From the NCBI GenBank assembly GCA_021234155.1, contig JAJEKV010000040.1:13098719-13162718 (forward strand): a DNA stretch of 64,000 nucleotides. Reading direction: 5' to 3'. Made by a program: the position numbers and the translations under genes. The notes below the pieces were generated by a model. It was not told the origin of the DNA, made no database searches, and was given only the letters and a program-made list of their open reading frames with translations. The stretch comes from Isoetes taiwanensis. Taxonomy: Eukaryota > Streptophyta > Lycopodiopsida > Isoetales > Isoetaceae. Shown here one piece after another: positions 21,858-35,105 of this stretch; position 1 is the stretch's first letter, and each line of letters starts with the position of its first letter.

Positions 21858-22150
21858 AATATCCCAAAACAACTTGAGATGTGAACAATCTGGACCATAG
21901 GATCGTCTATATAGAATCTATATAGAAACTCCCAAGCCATCTGGGCCATAGGATACGTCCCAAAGCCGTATCCCAAAGCCACGTGAGTCATAGAATCTCG
22001 AACGCACGGTTGGCTAAGCGCGACAAACATAAGAACATATATATGTTAGATAGATATAGTAATTATTTAGAACTGACTTAGCTACCTGCGCAAGCCCAAC
22101 CAATGACAATATTGTGGCTGTACACCACATCAGCTGGTACAAATTTCTAT
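21858..22150. other. Unique stretch after the minisatellite
   Basis: Contains repeated short words (GG-CCATAGGAT twice, ATCCCAAAGCCA-like twice) but no gene. Confidence 0.4.
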
Positions 22151-22154
22151 GTTC

Positions 22155-22291
22155 CCCCTTGTTCGGTTTATTGGCTAGTCCATTGGGTTAGCAACTAAGA
22201 GATCTTGTGTTCGAGTTTTTGGGGGTCCGCCATATGTCCTCATGGACGTTGCCAATGTGGCATGATGTAAAAATACTATCTATCTATCTAT
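22155..22291 (+). mobile_element. SINE-like tRNA-derived unit
   Basis: A pol III A-box-like sequence (TGGCTAGTCCATTGG, 22172-22186) is followed 22 bp later by a B-box-like TGTTCGAGTTT (22208-22218), the spacing of a tRNA-derived head. The unit ends in a short-repeat tail (CTAT)n at 22276-22291, typical of plant SINEs. Flanking target duplications were not established. A degenerate tRNA pseudogene is the alternative. Confidence 0.45.
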
Positions 22292-22633
22292 GTTCTTGGT
22301 ACACAAAAATTTTCGTAGAAACTGTCCTACAATAAGCCGGCACATGTGAAGATCAACAAGAAATTAGCCGGTACAGTTGAGATTTGCTAGGAAAAGTGCC
22401 GATACGTACAAAAATCTATAGAAAAAATATTTGTTCATGTATATTAATTATATATTTATATTTATGCAAACTAAATATTTATGATCCCCTCCTGCATGTC
22501 GAGGTGCTGCTCCTTTAGTTTCGTAGCAGAGCAAACTAAATTTATAGCTTAAGCGGGAAAATGGAAATGATTATCAAAGTGAGAATAGAGCAAAATTCAT
22601 ATATTACATTTATTGTTTGTTTCTCTATTCTGT

Positions 22634-22741
22634 AGAGCAAAAGATCTGGGTAGAATGCAAACAACGATGCGAAGAAGACAATGAGGAGTTTGAAGATGAG
22701 GATGGATCAGAAAAAAATCAGAAGATTGAACTGCCTATATG
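22634..22741 (+). pseudogene. Possible exon fragment encoding an acidic peptide
   Basis: After a CTGTAG acceptor-like sequence, 35 codons read QKIWVECKQRCEEDNEEFED and continue acidic to a TGA. The Glu/Asp-rich composition is unusual for random AT-rich DNA. No neighbouring exons found and no family recognised. Confidence 0.25.
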
Positions 22742-22879
22742 ATTTGTTGTTGGTAGAAAAACTTCCGATGCATTAAAACTCCGCTAGGGAATTGCCTGCA
22801 CAAATTTTGGATTGCCAATAATATTTTTAGTTTGTAGGAATTTTTCTTGTACCACTAAAACTTTCCCCATCACTAGTTT

Positions 22880-23490
22880 AAAATGCGTAACCTTCAGCAC
22901 CCACCGATTCCTTTAGATTATAGCCTTTTTTATTTTCAGGTAATTTTGGGGCTCTTTTTTGGCGGAGCTGTGGCGGCGCCACCAACAGGGTTTCTTTGCA
23001 TTCCTCTGTTTCTTTGTATTCTTTGGATTTGGGGGAATCGGTGGGTGCAGAAGGCCACGATAATTCCAGCGCTGCCCTATGCAACCGGCCCAACATATGC
23101 CTCCAGAACGACCAAGCCGTAGATCTGCACCTGCCGTAGATCTGTGCAACGGCCAAGCATCTGCCATAGCGACCTGAGTCTGGAAGCTCCATAGCGACCT
23201 CCATTTAGCGACCATAGGGACCTGAGTCTGGAAGCTCCATAGTGACCATAGCGACCTGAGACTGGAAGCATCTGCCATAAAAACCTCCATTTAGTACTAG
23301 CGCTTTACCCACAGGACCGCACGGATTTGCAAGAACAAACATGGATTTGGGGGAATCGGTGGGTGCAGAAGGCCATGTATAGTAACCTACGCCAGAATGT
23401 TTCTGGAAGAAACCTGGCGGCGCCGCCACTCGCGGTTGCCGCCGGTTGTTCCAAGTTTCTTCCAAAAACCTTCAGGTGGCGTAGGTTACC
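22880..23490. repeat. GC-rich composite repeat cluster with direct and inverted repeats
   Basis: A 34-bp direct repeat (23024-23057 and 23342-23375, around GGGGGAATCGGTGGGTGCAG) brackets a tandem stretch (23167-23280) with three copies of GACCTGAG-CTGGAAGC. A foldback (23382-23489) closes the cluster. Open frames in both directions merely translate repeats. It looks like a non-autonomous DNA element or several nested ones. Confidence 0.6.
23382..23489. repeat. 108-nt foldback (GTAACCTACGCCA / TGGCGTAGGTTAC)
   Basis: Thirteen-base perfect arms (23382-23394, 23477-23489), continued inward by an imperfect second stem (GGAAGAAAC / GTTTCTTCC at about 23404 and 23455), with a GC-rich loop. Shape would allow a hairpin transcript. 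No evidence of transcription. Confidence 0.7.
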
Positions 23491-24237
23491 TTATACAAAA
23501 ATGCAATTCAAAATGAATGGGAGTGAAAGGGCACATCAAAATACTAAGCGTTGTCTGTACCATATATGAAATGCCCGTACCATTCCCCGCAGTACAGTTC
23601 AGACCATTTACCATGATACAACGTGCACAAGACAGGTGGATCTTATGGTGGACAAGGGCAGGCTTGCACCCAACATGTCCAGCCCAGATCCAAGGCAAAC
23701 CTAGATAACAACTTAGCACCATATCTAGAGAATTGGAGAACATACTAAGGAAAATACCTATTTTCAGACCATTGAGACTCTATTTATATTTAATGGCAGA
23801 TCTTACATTTAATATCCTGCTTCAGGACTTTGGACTTTGCTTTTTATTATTTATGAGAGTAATTCCTTAGATGCATATATTGGTTGCGCCGCCTACTATT
23901 CATACATTTAAAAAATTACCTTTTCCCTGTTTCGGGACTTTAGGCCTTGCCTTTTGATTGACAAAAATTCTAAGACAATTGCTGTTTCAATTAAACCAAC
24001 TCATTTACAACACAATTGTGGCCTACTTTGTTGACTGGTAATGGCCCACCTAAGATGTGCATCTTCAAGAGAAATTTATGTGGGGCTATCTTTTGTCTAC
24101 CCCTATATCTGAAACAGCTTGCTGCTCCTGTCTTCCATCGTTGCGAGCAGGGGACCTGTATCTACAAAATGCAGATTTTGTATAAGGGATAAAAACATGC
24201 GATGTAGGAAAAGGAATAATGTACCTTTATAAATCGC
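23491..24237. other. Region downstream of PLAA
   Basis: Contains the presumed PLAA 3' UTR (just below 24238) and otherwise no recognised gene. A weak internal repeat, GGACTTT--CTTTGC-TTTT, is seen near 23826 and 23935. Confidence 0.5.
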
Positions 24238-27200
24238 TCATCTTATCAATGATTTGATATCTGCTGCAACTTCTGCCACCTTACTTCTTGAAGACTTTGA
24301 AGCAGTATCTACAATAGATCCAATATCCAGATCTATGGCAACCTTCTTCATTGAACCACTATGAATCTATCAAACATTAAGGATTGAATGACAGAAGCTT
24401 GATGATAGACATTTGCATTTAGTGACTGAAAACTATTAGCCTCAATGAAGGTACAACTAAATAACACAAATAGAGGATACCAGGGAACCAATGGCTTGAA
24501 GAGCACGAAATTGCACTTCTATATCCTGCTCATCTGGTCCAGACATCTGCAACAGCAAAAGCTTAGTAAAACGAAATGAAATTTTCAATAACAAGCAATC
24601 AATTGCATATACCTCCATTGCAGCAGATAGAAGTTGTGGCTCCCCTTCTCGATCTTTCATTTCCAACAGTAGTACTGTGTAGCTGACAGTAATAACCTTT
24701 AGATAGTGAAGTTATAATGTACTATACTTCAATGTCAGGGGCAATTGCCTGGATTGCAGAACCAAATCTTACTTCAAAATAAGGGTTATATAGTACAATC
24801 GAACATTTTTGTTTTCTGCACAACATCCTTCAGAGAACAAATCCAGAAGCTGCATGTATACAAAAGTTGTTATGTGAATAATTGTGTAGATTATGCCTAT
24901 ATAAATCACTTGGATCTATGGTACAATATAATTGCATTCGTGCAAATTTCTATCATTTATGGATGGATAAATATGATGTACAATATTATGTTTCCAGCAG
25001 TTCACACATGACAACGAGATCACTCTCGACATAATTCATGCTTATAACAATAATCATTGTGACAGATATGATGGTAAGCATGCAATAAATCACCACATCA
25101 TTATTAAGGTATCATTGAAACAAGAATGAAGATAAAGACATGCATTTCTACTGCAGCATGCAAAAGAACTTGAAGAAGTGTTTTTCGTTAATTAGACTGC
25201 ATGATCAAATACCATCAGCCAGATCATAGTGCATAAGATGAAATATATACCTCATTCCGGTTGTCAACAAGCCATTTCTTAAGACATGAGTGTCTGAAGC
25301 AATTTACAGTAGCGCGAATAGATGTCAATAAGTTGGCAATCAGAACAGGTTGAGACACTGCTCTTCTAATAACAGGCATCAGCATATCTACAGTAAGGAC
25401 AAAGTACATTTCTCAAAACCAAGTCAAAAGAATCAGGCATGCACAATATCTCTGAGAGAAAGAACATATTAGAGAATATGTATATCACCACTTCCGCGTT
25501 CAGCTAACGATGCAAAGTGGTTGGCAGCTTGTGGATGGAGCACTAACATCCTAAGCATATCAATAACTGCAACAAATAAACCTCCCATAATGAGAGAAAA
25601 GAAATAAAACTGAAAAAACAAACATTGCCTTACGTAATAAGATAAAGTTCCTATCCTTTTAGCATGATCACTTGCAGAAAGACCATCTGGCAACATAATA
25701 GAACTACTATAAGGCAATAGTAATTTGAGCGAGATAAGCAGAAATAATGGCTTCTTTTTGTAAAGACATATTAACAATGGCTTATAATGTAACTGCGGAG
25801 CATGGCTAATACTCGTGAAGTACATATCCAGTTTGTCCTTTTGTTAACGAACCTGTACACTTCCATTTTTTGAAAAAGACTGGGATTCTAATATGCTTTG
25901 TAAAACACTGTGCAAAAATAGTGCTTCCACCCAACTCCCTTGGCTTTATTCAATTCTCCTAACCTCATTTGAAACAAAATATTGAATTGCTTTTTAAGGA
26001 TAAGACAAGAAATTAAACTTATGCTAATGTAGCTGGATATAGTTTCGACTTTGGGTGCAGGAATATAAGCAGTGGATGCTACCAACAGATTGACATAGGG
26101 CGCTTGGAGCTGTCTATGTTCCACATGCAGCATAAGTATGTTGTAGGGACACTTGGTTTCACAGAAATGTGATGTGGGACACCATCCTTCCCTTATACTG
26201 GCCCTTCTCATATTCCATGGATTTGGGGACAGATTTACCCACGTCATGGTTGACTTAGCATGCTAATTTTCCATGGACTAATGATTATACATAATACAGA
26301 ATAATCTCATAAAATTAACAAATTATTTGACTGACCTGGGAACAAATTGGAAGGAGACCATGAAATAAGGATGGTATTCATTAGCTCAAAATCACGCTGA
26401 GCAAATGTTGTACTATGGTAATGAGAGCTGTCCTTCAGAATATTAATCATGGCCTCTAGTCTTGAAAGCTCTTCACCAGTGCATGCATGGGCCTCTTTGT
26501 CCTGAATATCGGTTCTTATTATCATGCCACTTTTGCACATGCAGATGTTTTGGGTAAAAAGTTTACAGTGCTTACTTGAACTGCAGTTAGGTTAGCATTG
26601 AATTCTGATATCTTTTTTAGGATCCCCTCGAAGGGTGCTGTATCAAAGAGTAGCATACCAACCTGCCAAGAACAACTAAAGATATGATCCAGCAAAGACA
26701 AATGGTGACCCACAGGCAAAACCATCATAAACTGTGACAAACTAAAGAGACCTTAGGAATATGCTTGAGAATTTCTTTTTTAGTTGTTGGTTGGGAACCT
26801 TTAACATAAAAAGAGAACATGGTTAGCCTGAGATGGCAACTACCATAGAAAGTGATGCAAATGAGAGAATGTGTATTACTCACCAGAAGTCCATTGTTTA
26901 GGTACATATGCATTTGCTGCGCATTGACAATGATAGCCATTAGGAATCCATATGGGACACATGCAGTTGGTCTAAAAAGAAAGGCAACTGTTCTGGTTCT
27001 ATAAACATATAAACAATCAATTTCAGACCAAAGTCGACAACAGAGTGATTGATCACTCCAAATAACGGCAAGCACGGCATAAAATGGGGTCCTTACTGAT
27101 GTCCATCAGACATTGTTGCTGTATAACAGATAAATTTTCTATTTTGCTTTCCTCAAAAAACAACAAAGCACAATTTGAACAAGATTAAGGAAGAAAAGAG

Positions 27201-30200
27201 ATAAATATTTTTACGCCTGTTGGTTTGCGGAATGTCCAAAACATACAAACAAGATAGAGGAGAAGCATGCAAAATTCGTTATGGAAAGCATACCGCCTGT
27301 GTAGGGATCAACATATTCAGTGGAAAACGAGGCACTGAAATTTTGACCGGTATTCCTCAATATGAACTCAACAATCTGCTGTCGATATGCCGATGGTAAG
27401 TTCTGGTCCAATAGCCATTTGTCTGCCACATCATAGACATTCTCTGCAAGCAGCAATTTTATAGCCAGCAATTGGTAATGAGAAAGTTGCCAAAAACCAC
27501 CCTTCATCCACGGGTGAGCTTACCTCCAGTATTATAGCCAAGCTTCCTTGTTGGTTGACCAGGTTCTATCTCCACGTCAAACTCTGCACCATAGGGCTTC
27601 CGTGTTATTCTAATAAGTCAAGATATTTAGGGCTTTATCAGGAAAGCAAGTTACACACTAACTTGACACAAGTTTCCATCCCAACCATTGATGTTATTAA
27701 AATAATAGTGCAGTTCATGCTTACAAAGCCTGACTCACATACCATAATCATATCCCTTGCCACCTAGGCCTTTCTGATCTGGGCCTTCGACAACTTCACC
27801 AATCTGCAAGCACAGTATATCTTCACCACACACAAAAATGATATGCAGATAATCCCAATGGGTGAACAGAACAATCTTATTGAATTGACTTGTTCAGCTA
27901 TGTCTTCCATTCACAATCTCAATACATAATTTATGACCCACTTATGCAATCTTACATAGCAAACATGCCCAATTGTAGCACAACTAATCTACAATCTTCT
28001 TTTTATAATTAGAAAGCTATTATAAGAAAGCAATACCTTCTCCCATTTGTCTAAAGTTGCATTCCAAGAGTATGCCATTGCCGTGTCACCTTCCCGAATG
28101 ATCTTCGTCTGATTGGGATTACCTGATACATAGACACTCCGTTAAATGTCCAAAACCAACATATCTACTGACTTAGTTCAGTATTAAAATAAGACAAATT
28201 GCATTGGAATTGAGGTTTTGATCCTGGAATGACTTCCCAATATAGAAATCACTCACTTACTTCGCAATAATTACTAATTTTTCAATGGGGAAAAAATTGC
28301 CACGTTCGTTTGGACATGAGTTGTGCATGATCACATCATGAAATAGTAGAACAAAGAGTTTACCAGGTAAGCTCAGGGACTCTGGTCCAGGAAGATCACT
28401 CAACTTGACACCTCCAACTGTCTTCCTGGCAAATAAACACACATCAGAAACAGAAAACATTTCCATATGTTAATGCTAAACGTAATCATTGCAACCTTTC
28501 TAGTTTCCATTCACCAACAAAGGTTTCATAAGCTTCTCTTTCTGCTACTGGTGCATAACGACTTGCCTCCAGTGTCCAAATCCTTATAACTCCATCAGAG
28601 CATGCAGTTACAAGGTCCCCATTGAATAAAAACTTCAAATCCCATACACAACCAGGATGCTCAATGCTTTGAAAGCATACACCATCTATTGAAGCCAGGA
28701 TTCATTTTTAGTCTTCAAATGGGCACTGAACTAGAACATACAAATATAAAGCTATACGCTTAAGTTCATACAGACCTCTCCATATCTTTGCACTTCCATC
28801 CTCACTTCCAGAAGCAAGGTCTCCAGATGAGTGTGCTGCCACGCTATAAACTATAGCAGTATGGCCAACCATTTCTAGCAGCTGCTCCCCTGTGGCAGAC
28901 CATAACTTCACCGACCTGTATCGCACATTCGATGGCCCGATAAGCCCATTTATCTTGGTTTTGTACAAGATCCCAATGTGCTAATTATCAACCAATATTC
29001 ACACCCGATTAACCAAATCTTATCTTTATCTAAACTCACCCATCATGAGATGCCGACAGGAACCCCACATCTGGCATTACTGCCAAACCACGAACAGTAT
29101 CTGTGGCACAAAAACAACATATTACAATTTGATTTCTACTACAAAGTACATATGGTTTAAAATCTAATTCCAGGAATACAACATAACACATTGGCAAGTA
29201 GTACTATACAAGAGCAGATAAGTCTACGCATAGTCAACTTATACCAGTGTGTCCTTGAATGGTCTTCATGCATTTTTCATTGTTCCAAATTTTTATAGTG
29301 TTATCGCTTGAACCTATACATGAACAAGATTTATCAACAACAAGTTCACACAAGAGGTTCACAACATTCAGGGGGCTGCTATACCTGTGACAAATTTACC
29401 CGATACTAATCTTATTATAGACTGTACTGGGCCAGTATGACCCTTCATAACTTGAAGCTGTTTATTGCCACTCCAACGTCTAATTGTCCTACAAAAGAAA
29501 AAGGGGAAAAAGTCAAAGATATAAAATTAATAACTGCTACACTTCTTATCCAATATCTTTATGAGTGGAATCCAGTCAGTTTCCTAGGAAGATGGCTGAT
29601 TTAAAAGTCCACTTCATCTGTTTTTCATACTAGATACATGTTGTCAACGTCTGCAATTGGAAGATGCTAAGAAAACCAGAAAAATGTCTTTTACTACTTT
29701 AACAATTTAAATTTAAATAAATGGCATATGTTAAACAGGGCAAAGAAACATCAACCAGCTACGTCTTCTAAATATCATGCCATAGCACAAACAATAAAAC
29801 GTAGTAAAGCATGAAAGGGTACCCATCAACTGAGCAAGAGAGTATATCATTGCCATCAATGGCGATTCCCGTCACTTGCAGCTCATGGCCTTCTAAGGTG
29901 GTAACAGCTTGATAATTTTCCAAGTTCCAAATGATTATTTTTTTATCCATTCCTCCTGAAACCAAGCAACCGTGCACTAACTCTGATGTAGAAGAAATGT
30001 AGGCTATGGGACCAACAAAATTTTCATGTCCACATAGCGTTTTCTCAAGCAGATAGAGCCTTTCACCATCTTTCTTCCAAAGACGGACAGTCTTGTCTCT
30101 TGAAGTCGTGGCTATTGTTGAATTGTCAAGAATACATATTCCTCGAACCTGGGATGCAAATTATGTAAAATGTGATGAAAATAAAACTTTTGCAGAAGTT

Positions 30201-30509
30201 ATAAATAACTACGGAATATTTTCTTGAGCAAAAAAGAACTCTAAATTCCTAATTTAGGTTCACTGTGTGATCAATATCTGGGTCGCAGATCTAATCTCCT
30301 TCAATGAAGAGAATGCCAACAATGCCAATGGCATGGAGAGTATTCATGCTTGATTTGACATACATGCAGAAAAGAACGTGATGCTACCTAAAACCACGAT
30401 CAAGAAGGAAACCAGGAGCAATCAGAGATCTTACGTCGGATGTGTGGCCCCGAAGCTGACAACTGAGCTCGTATTTACAATCAACGCCCATATCGACGGG
30501 AGGACTCAT
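24238..30509 (-). CDS. PLAA/DOA1/UFD3-type ubiquitin-binding WD40-PFU-PUL protein
   Basis: Twenty-two exons with consistent phases and GT-AG borders give 757 residues, close to the length of plant and animal PLAA proteins. Exons (high to low): 30509-30435, 30148-29823, 29488-29385, 29313-29245, 29100-29040, 28915-28776, 28685-28496, 28425-28364, 28122-28037, 27803-27743, 27583-27524, 27443-27294, 26916-26884, 26798-26752, 26662-26576, 26501-26336, 25566-25489, 25387-25251, 24849-24773, 24682-24613, 24546-24481, 24366-24238. Residues 1 to about 300 are WD40 repeats (KDKTVRLW, DKKIIIWN, DNTIKIWN, GSVKLWSA, GSAKIW, GVIRIW). About 345-460 is the PFU ubiquitin-binding domain (GGKGYDYG, VADKWLLDQNLP, FILRNT). 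About 490-755 is the PUL domain, which in the family binds the C-terminal tail of CDC48/p97. Known role: ubiquitin-chain handling with CDC48 in degradation and sorting, cytosol and nucleus. The start ATG begins a 25-codon first exon (MSPPVDMG). No break or missing motif seen. Confidence 0.95.
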
Positions 30510-31250
30510 GTCTCTCACCCTTCAACTCTTTAGGTAGGGGTACATTTAAAGCAAAACAGCCTATTACCAAAATGACTCCGACATTGCTAAAAAGCCTAAA
30601 TTACAAAAAATGCCTGTGTTTTTTTTGGGTTGCCGGTAGGGGCAACAGGCTTCGAAATCCCCAATAGCACTAACCACATAATTTGCCGGTAAATGTTATG
30701 CTCCAAAGGATTTTGAATATAAACTCAAGATTATTTGCAGATTTTGAAGGAAACCCCACATTTTTTTTTGCCCGCAAATAAAAATTCGAACTGAGAAATA
30801 AGGATTGTGACCAAAATTTAAGAGACTAACTCCTAGTTTTTCGATGCCTCCCCCTTTTTTTTTTAAAGCACACCGACCCCTCACAGGGCCTCTGACCTTT
30901 CCTCAAATTCTAGCCTATCCACATGTAATTTCTATATCAGCAAAAAATGATGTGGACTGTGGCTTCTCCGTTCGATCTCGAATCTTCCATCTCTACGGCT
31001 GCGGAAATTAGAAAATGGCAGGAAAATAGGCCACGGAGGCCAATAACGGATACGCTCCAAACCTCCACTGCTCAACTAGGTTTGCATTATAAGATTTACT
31101 CGCATTCAGTGCGATACTCTTAGTGCTTATTTACTCAGATTCCGTTTATTTTGTAATAGTGCATGTAATGAAAATTTTAATGTATGATTTTTGAAGTGTA
31201 ACAAAGGCCTTTCCAGCATCTATTTTCTTCTTTCTGGGAAAACCATTTTT
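30510..31250. other. Upstream region of PLAA
   Basis: Probable PLAA promoter. An imperfect palindrome related to the 31251 sequence (GGGTTGCC-GTAGGGGCAAC) lies at 30627-30646. No other gene. Confidence 0.5.
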
Positions 31251-31275
31251 GGGTTGCCCCTAGGGGGGCAAACCC
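31251..31275. repeat. 25-bp palindromic repeat GGGTTGCCCC-TA-GGGGGGCAAACCC, copy 1
   Basis: Near-perfect palindrome; an identical 25-mer (28 with three leading T) occurs at 47324-47348 and a related form at 30627. Might be the end of, or the scar from, a small DNA element. Confidence 0.7.
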
Positions 31276-32558
31276 TCGTTTATGTGGGTTTGTGGGCATA
31301 TTCAGGTATATGTCGGCATATGCCTAGAATATGCATGTGACTGCTAAAAACTGGCTGCTGCCTGTAAATTGTCAGGTCATCCAGCCCCATTCTTTCGAAG
31401 GCGTGGCTATCGCGCAGCTCGACCCTTCTTCTTCTTCAGATCCGACCGAAGCTCTCCTCCCACTAGGTGCCTCGCATCCTAACCCCAATTTTTGTTGGGC
31501 AGCCTCTTTGAAAACCGGCTAACTGGTGCTTGCTCCTTCTAAGGAATGGAACAATCCATAGCAAAAAAAAAAAACGTTGATGGGTTGTATGAGCAGAGGT
31601 GTTGCCGCAGGGAAGTAATTCGGCTTGGGGCTAATGGTTAGGATAACAGGGTCTACTGCTGGATCTTTGTCTCTCTTGCTTAAGGATATCTTGGGATATG
31701 AAGTGAAGGAAGGATCGTTGAAGCTTAAGGCGGATTTGAAGTGAAGGCATCTTTGAAGTAAGGCCGGAATGCACAAAAAAAGCGGGGTTTTTCTATCGAC
31801 TTTCAAGCCATTCTCTTTTCGATTTTCTTCGGGCTATCTAGGTAATATTTGCACACAAGGTGGCTTGCGGCAACATAATCTTAAGATAGGATTTTCGGGT
31901 TATATTTTCACGCACAATGGTTCGATTGAAATGGGCTATTCCATTTTCAATTTTTGGCTTCATTTTGTTCGGATTCTAGCGAGTATGGTTCAATTCCAAG
32001 TGTTCTACAAATGTAAATGGAAGAAATGATTCGGCATGCACAATATATGCACAATGACTTCAAGTATAGTGGATTTTTTCGAGCCAAATCGGCCTTAATT
32101 CCATAACGGCCGCTGTATGGTATCTCCATTTTTAGTTTCTTTGGATGGAGAGTTCGTGGAGCGCAAAAATCGAGCTTATGGCGGTTGATTGATTACCAGT
32201 AGCCACAAAGACATTCTACATAAATCGAATTTCCCAAGTGCATTTGTTGCCCCTGGCGAACTTTTTGTGTGGTTTCGGATCTTGCTTGATGCTTTAGCTC
32301 TGTTGTATTAGGTCGGATAGGTCGATCAACATATAATTTGGTTCAAATGTTTGGTGATTCAAATGGCGATTCTGTTGGCGAGCTTTTTGTTGCCATACAC
32401 GATTTATTTGTTAAGGCTTGCTCCTAGAGGTCATATATTTAAGTTTTAGTCCTTAATCATCTATCAATTTCAGTTGCATATGTTTTTGCTTTTTCCTTTA
32501 TTAATTGCTTTTAAGCGTATATGCACGGGGAATGGTGTGGATTGGGACGACCGGAACT
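31276..32558. other. Intergenic region without a supportable gene
   Basis: An open frame of 63 codons (31331-31522, +) begins with ATG and has mixed composition, and could be a first exon facing away from PLAA, but no continuation was found. The rest is AT-rich. Confidence 0.35.
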
Positions 32559-32730
32559 CTTAATGGATCGGTGTTGGCATTTGAGATGATCTTCGATCGA
32601 GAATAATAGACACGAGTCTGTTATTTCCTATGCAAAGCCCCAACACTTAATGGATCGGTGTTGGCATTTGAGATGATGCTGCATTTGAGAATAATAGACC
32701 TGGAGTCTGTTATTTCCTATGAGAAGCCCC
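32559..32730 (+). repeat. Two-copy tandem repeat of 83-85 bp
   Basis: 32559-32641 and 32646-32730 share CTTAATGGATCGGTGTTGGC at the start, TTTGAGATGAT, GAGAATAATAGAC and CTGTTATTTCCTATG in order, with a small diverged block in the middle. Confidence 0.85.
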
Positions 32731-33896
32731 TTCTTCAAGGTACAGACCTGTGGCATCTGTCTTCTCAACTTGAAATAAAATTGGAACATTTGCATTGTTC
32801 TGTATCCAATTATAGTTGAGTATGCATCCATTTGCCTACATCACAATTGGAATTTTTATAAGGTCTTTGAAGAGCCATTTGCCATGTTCTGTTTTTGCAC
32901 ATATTGGAAGCCTTGATTTTGTTTCGGCTTCCACCAGGTGCTCAACACTTTCAATGCAAATCCAGCATGCAGATCCAACAAAAACTCAATCAACGATCCA
33001 TGCAAGAGAGGTATTTAGCAGGATATATTACAGTGAATTCTTTGTAGATAATAATGGAATATGGTGTTAACCCAGATCTTTTTCTATACATGGGTTACAA
33101 CAGGGAGTATATGAAGAAAGGAGCGTATTGTTATTTCTGCATAGCAAGACAGTGTATCTGCCCAGTCTGCTCACAAGCCCAAGATCATCTGAGTTTTCTG
33201 AAGTTTTTTGCAACATAATCTAGACTTTGTGTTTTCAGGCATGTAAGTTCAAATCTATTTTTGAGGCTGTTCAGAGCTCTTGCAGAAGTTATATCTTCTA
33301 TTCTCTTTTTTTTTTGCAGGTCTGGGAAGGTGCTGGATATTGCTCAGGTTGTGATATTGCTCAAACTACATTTGCAAAATGAGATAAATGGATAATTCTT
33401 TGCCTTCTAGACTATATGCTGGGCGTTTACATGCTTCCTTGCTCTGGAGTACTGTTTTGCGTATTTTTTACCATATTCTAGCAACAGGCATGGACAATAC
33501 ATTTTTTGATTTGTATTTATCTGCTTTCGATTTTGCTGTAGGCTCGATCTGTAGGCTTCAATCAGGACCTCCATCGCTGGTGAATTGCCAATCAGAAAAA
33601 CAAAGACGAAAATCCAAGACATCTTCCCAATCTGACAAGTGAGCCTCCACTTGCATGCATTTGAACATCTGAGTAGTTAGTTTTCCAGTCTGCCCATAAT
33701 TTCTGTGGATTGTTGTTAGCTGAAGATGGGTAACCAAAGCAATCATGATATAGGTGCAAAGCTTTTCTGTGGAGTATATGCAAGTAGAAGTTTATCGTCT
33801 AATTTTCTACTTGGTATTGTTTGGTCAGTTTAAGATATACCCTGATGTGAATTTAATGGCCGTAAGATATACTCATCATTATTGGGATATATTTCT
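32731..33896. other. AT-rich stretch without recognised genes
   Basis: Several exon-like Ser/Lys-rich snippets (for example 33541-33640) appear between stops; none forms a coherent gene. Confidence 0.4.
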
Positions 33897-34031
33897 GAAC
33901 CAGAGGCCAAAAATGCTGCCACTGGTACTGATGATCATATGACTGTAACAGGGCCCGAAAATGCCAAGTCTGAGGATCACAAGTTGAACGAAACCAGTAC
34001 TGGTGATGAGATGCCTATAACAGCGGGATAA
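33897..34031 (+). pseudogene. Possible exon fragment with internal peptide repeat
   Basis: Forty-four codons of mixed, acidic, low-hydrophobic composition ending TAA. Two similar halves are visible: TGTDDHMTVTG and STGDEMPITAG. Composition looks coding, in contrast to its surroundings, but no upstream splice partner is clear. It ends 460 bp before the LTR retrotransposon. Confidence 0.3.
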
Positions 34032-34490
34032 GGTAATAATTTTGATAAAGTAGGAGAAGAGGGATTTATAAACGGAGGATTATGATAAACCTGGAGGCAT
34101 TTTTCCAGTTCTGAAGCAGTCTGGTGAGTTTGCTAGACAAGGATTAACATGTTGCACTTTATCTGAGTGTAGGCAGAATGTAGCTTTTCTATATGCTTTC
34201 TTAACTGCTTCGAGGTTAACAAGATGAAGATGATTCAAAGGGATACCCTTAATTCTGACGAAATTTCTTTGCCATGCTAAAATATGTTCTGTAGAAGTTC
34301 TACATCCTTCTACGCCTTTCTTATTTTCAGGAAAAATACATGGTTTTAATATTCTTTCCCAGAGTTATGAGGGTTTACGACTGCTCCTGAGTGTTTAATT
34401 TGTTCCAAGCATCCTGCAAAATGCAACATGTAGGAAATCCAGAATTCAAGCATAGGTTTAGTCTGAGTTATTTGCAAGGTTGCAGAATAT
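34032..34490. other. Short stretch before the LTR retrotransposon
   Basis: No recognised gene; last five bases AATAT are the target-site duplication of the retrotransposon. Confidence 0.5.
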
Positions 34491-35086
34491 TGTTTGGGGT
34501 CTGGGTTCGGGAACTCCTGCAAGACAGCCCTTTGTGAGGACCCTTGGATCTAACAGGAGAATCCAGGGGACTATGTCACGCGGGATTTGCAAGAAGAGAA
34601 CAAGAAGAAGAAAACAGAACAGAAGAGGACAATGAGAGGAAAATGATAAGCTTCCTTGATATCAATGATGAACATACATGAGCTCTCGCAATGGAGAGAA
34701 GACTGAAGAGAGACAAGACTCAAAACTCATCTAAAACTCATGTGCTAGCTCTACTCATATATATAGTACAATGGCCTTTGGCCCAATATAGACACTCTGA
34801 CTGATCTCGGTGCCGACTCCTGGAAGGAGGCCTGATTTGCAGGAATGTTGGCGGTGCCTCTTGAAGTGCCTAGAATCACTGACGCCGCGTGGGTGTGACA
34901 AGCCATCAATTGTCTGAGCGGGGCCTCTTGTTGACGTGGACGCAGCTTTGATTGCGTGGTCCGGGCTTGGTCTTCTCATTGGGCCTTGGACGGCCGACCC
35001 GCGTGCAATGTCTGTGGATCCTTGAGCTTGACCTCGTCCGTCAGATGCATGAATAGTCCCATATCGGGGAGGCACTGGGACTAACA
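34491..35086 (-). repeat. 3' LTR (in element orientation)
   Basis: Starts and ends TG...CA. Bases 34536-34879 are identical to 45044-45387, while both ends differ at many sites. A TATATATA stretch on the minus strand (about 34756-34766) is a candidate TATA box. Confidence 0.95.
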
Positions 35087-35105
35087 CCCCCACCACCAAA
35101 CGACA
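35087..35105 (-). other. Polypurine-tract-like sequence
   Basis: Minus strand reads GGTGGTGGGGG immediately before the LTR start TGTTAG, the position where plus-strand DNA synthesis is primed in LTR elements. Confidence 0.6.

Noticed and set aside
23077-23290. Minus-strand frames with repeating GRYG/SRLRSLW words
   Set aside because: Translation of a tandem DNA repeat; all three frames show the same periodicity.
27098-27119. Possible extra 22-nt PLAA exon between exons 12 and 13
   Set aside because: It would disturb the phase; exon 12 joins exon 13 in frame to give the conserved ANAYVP region directly.
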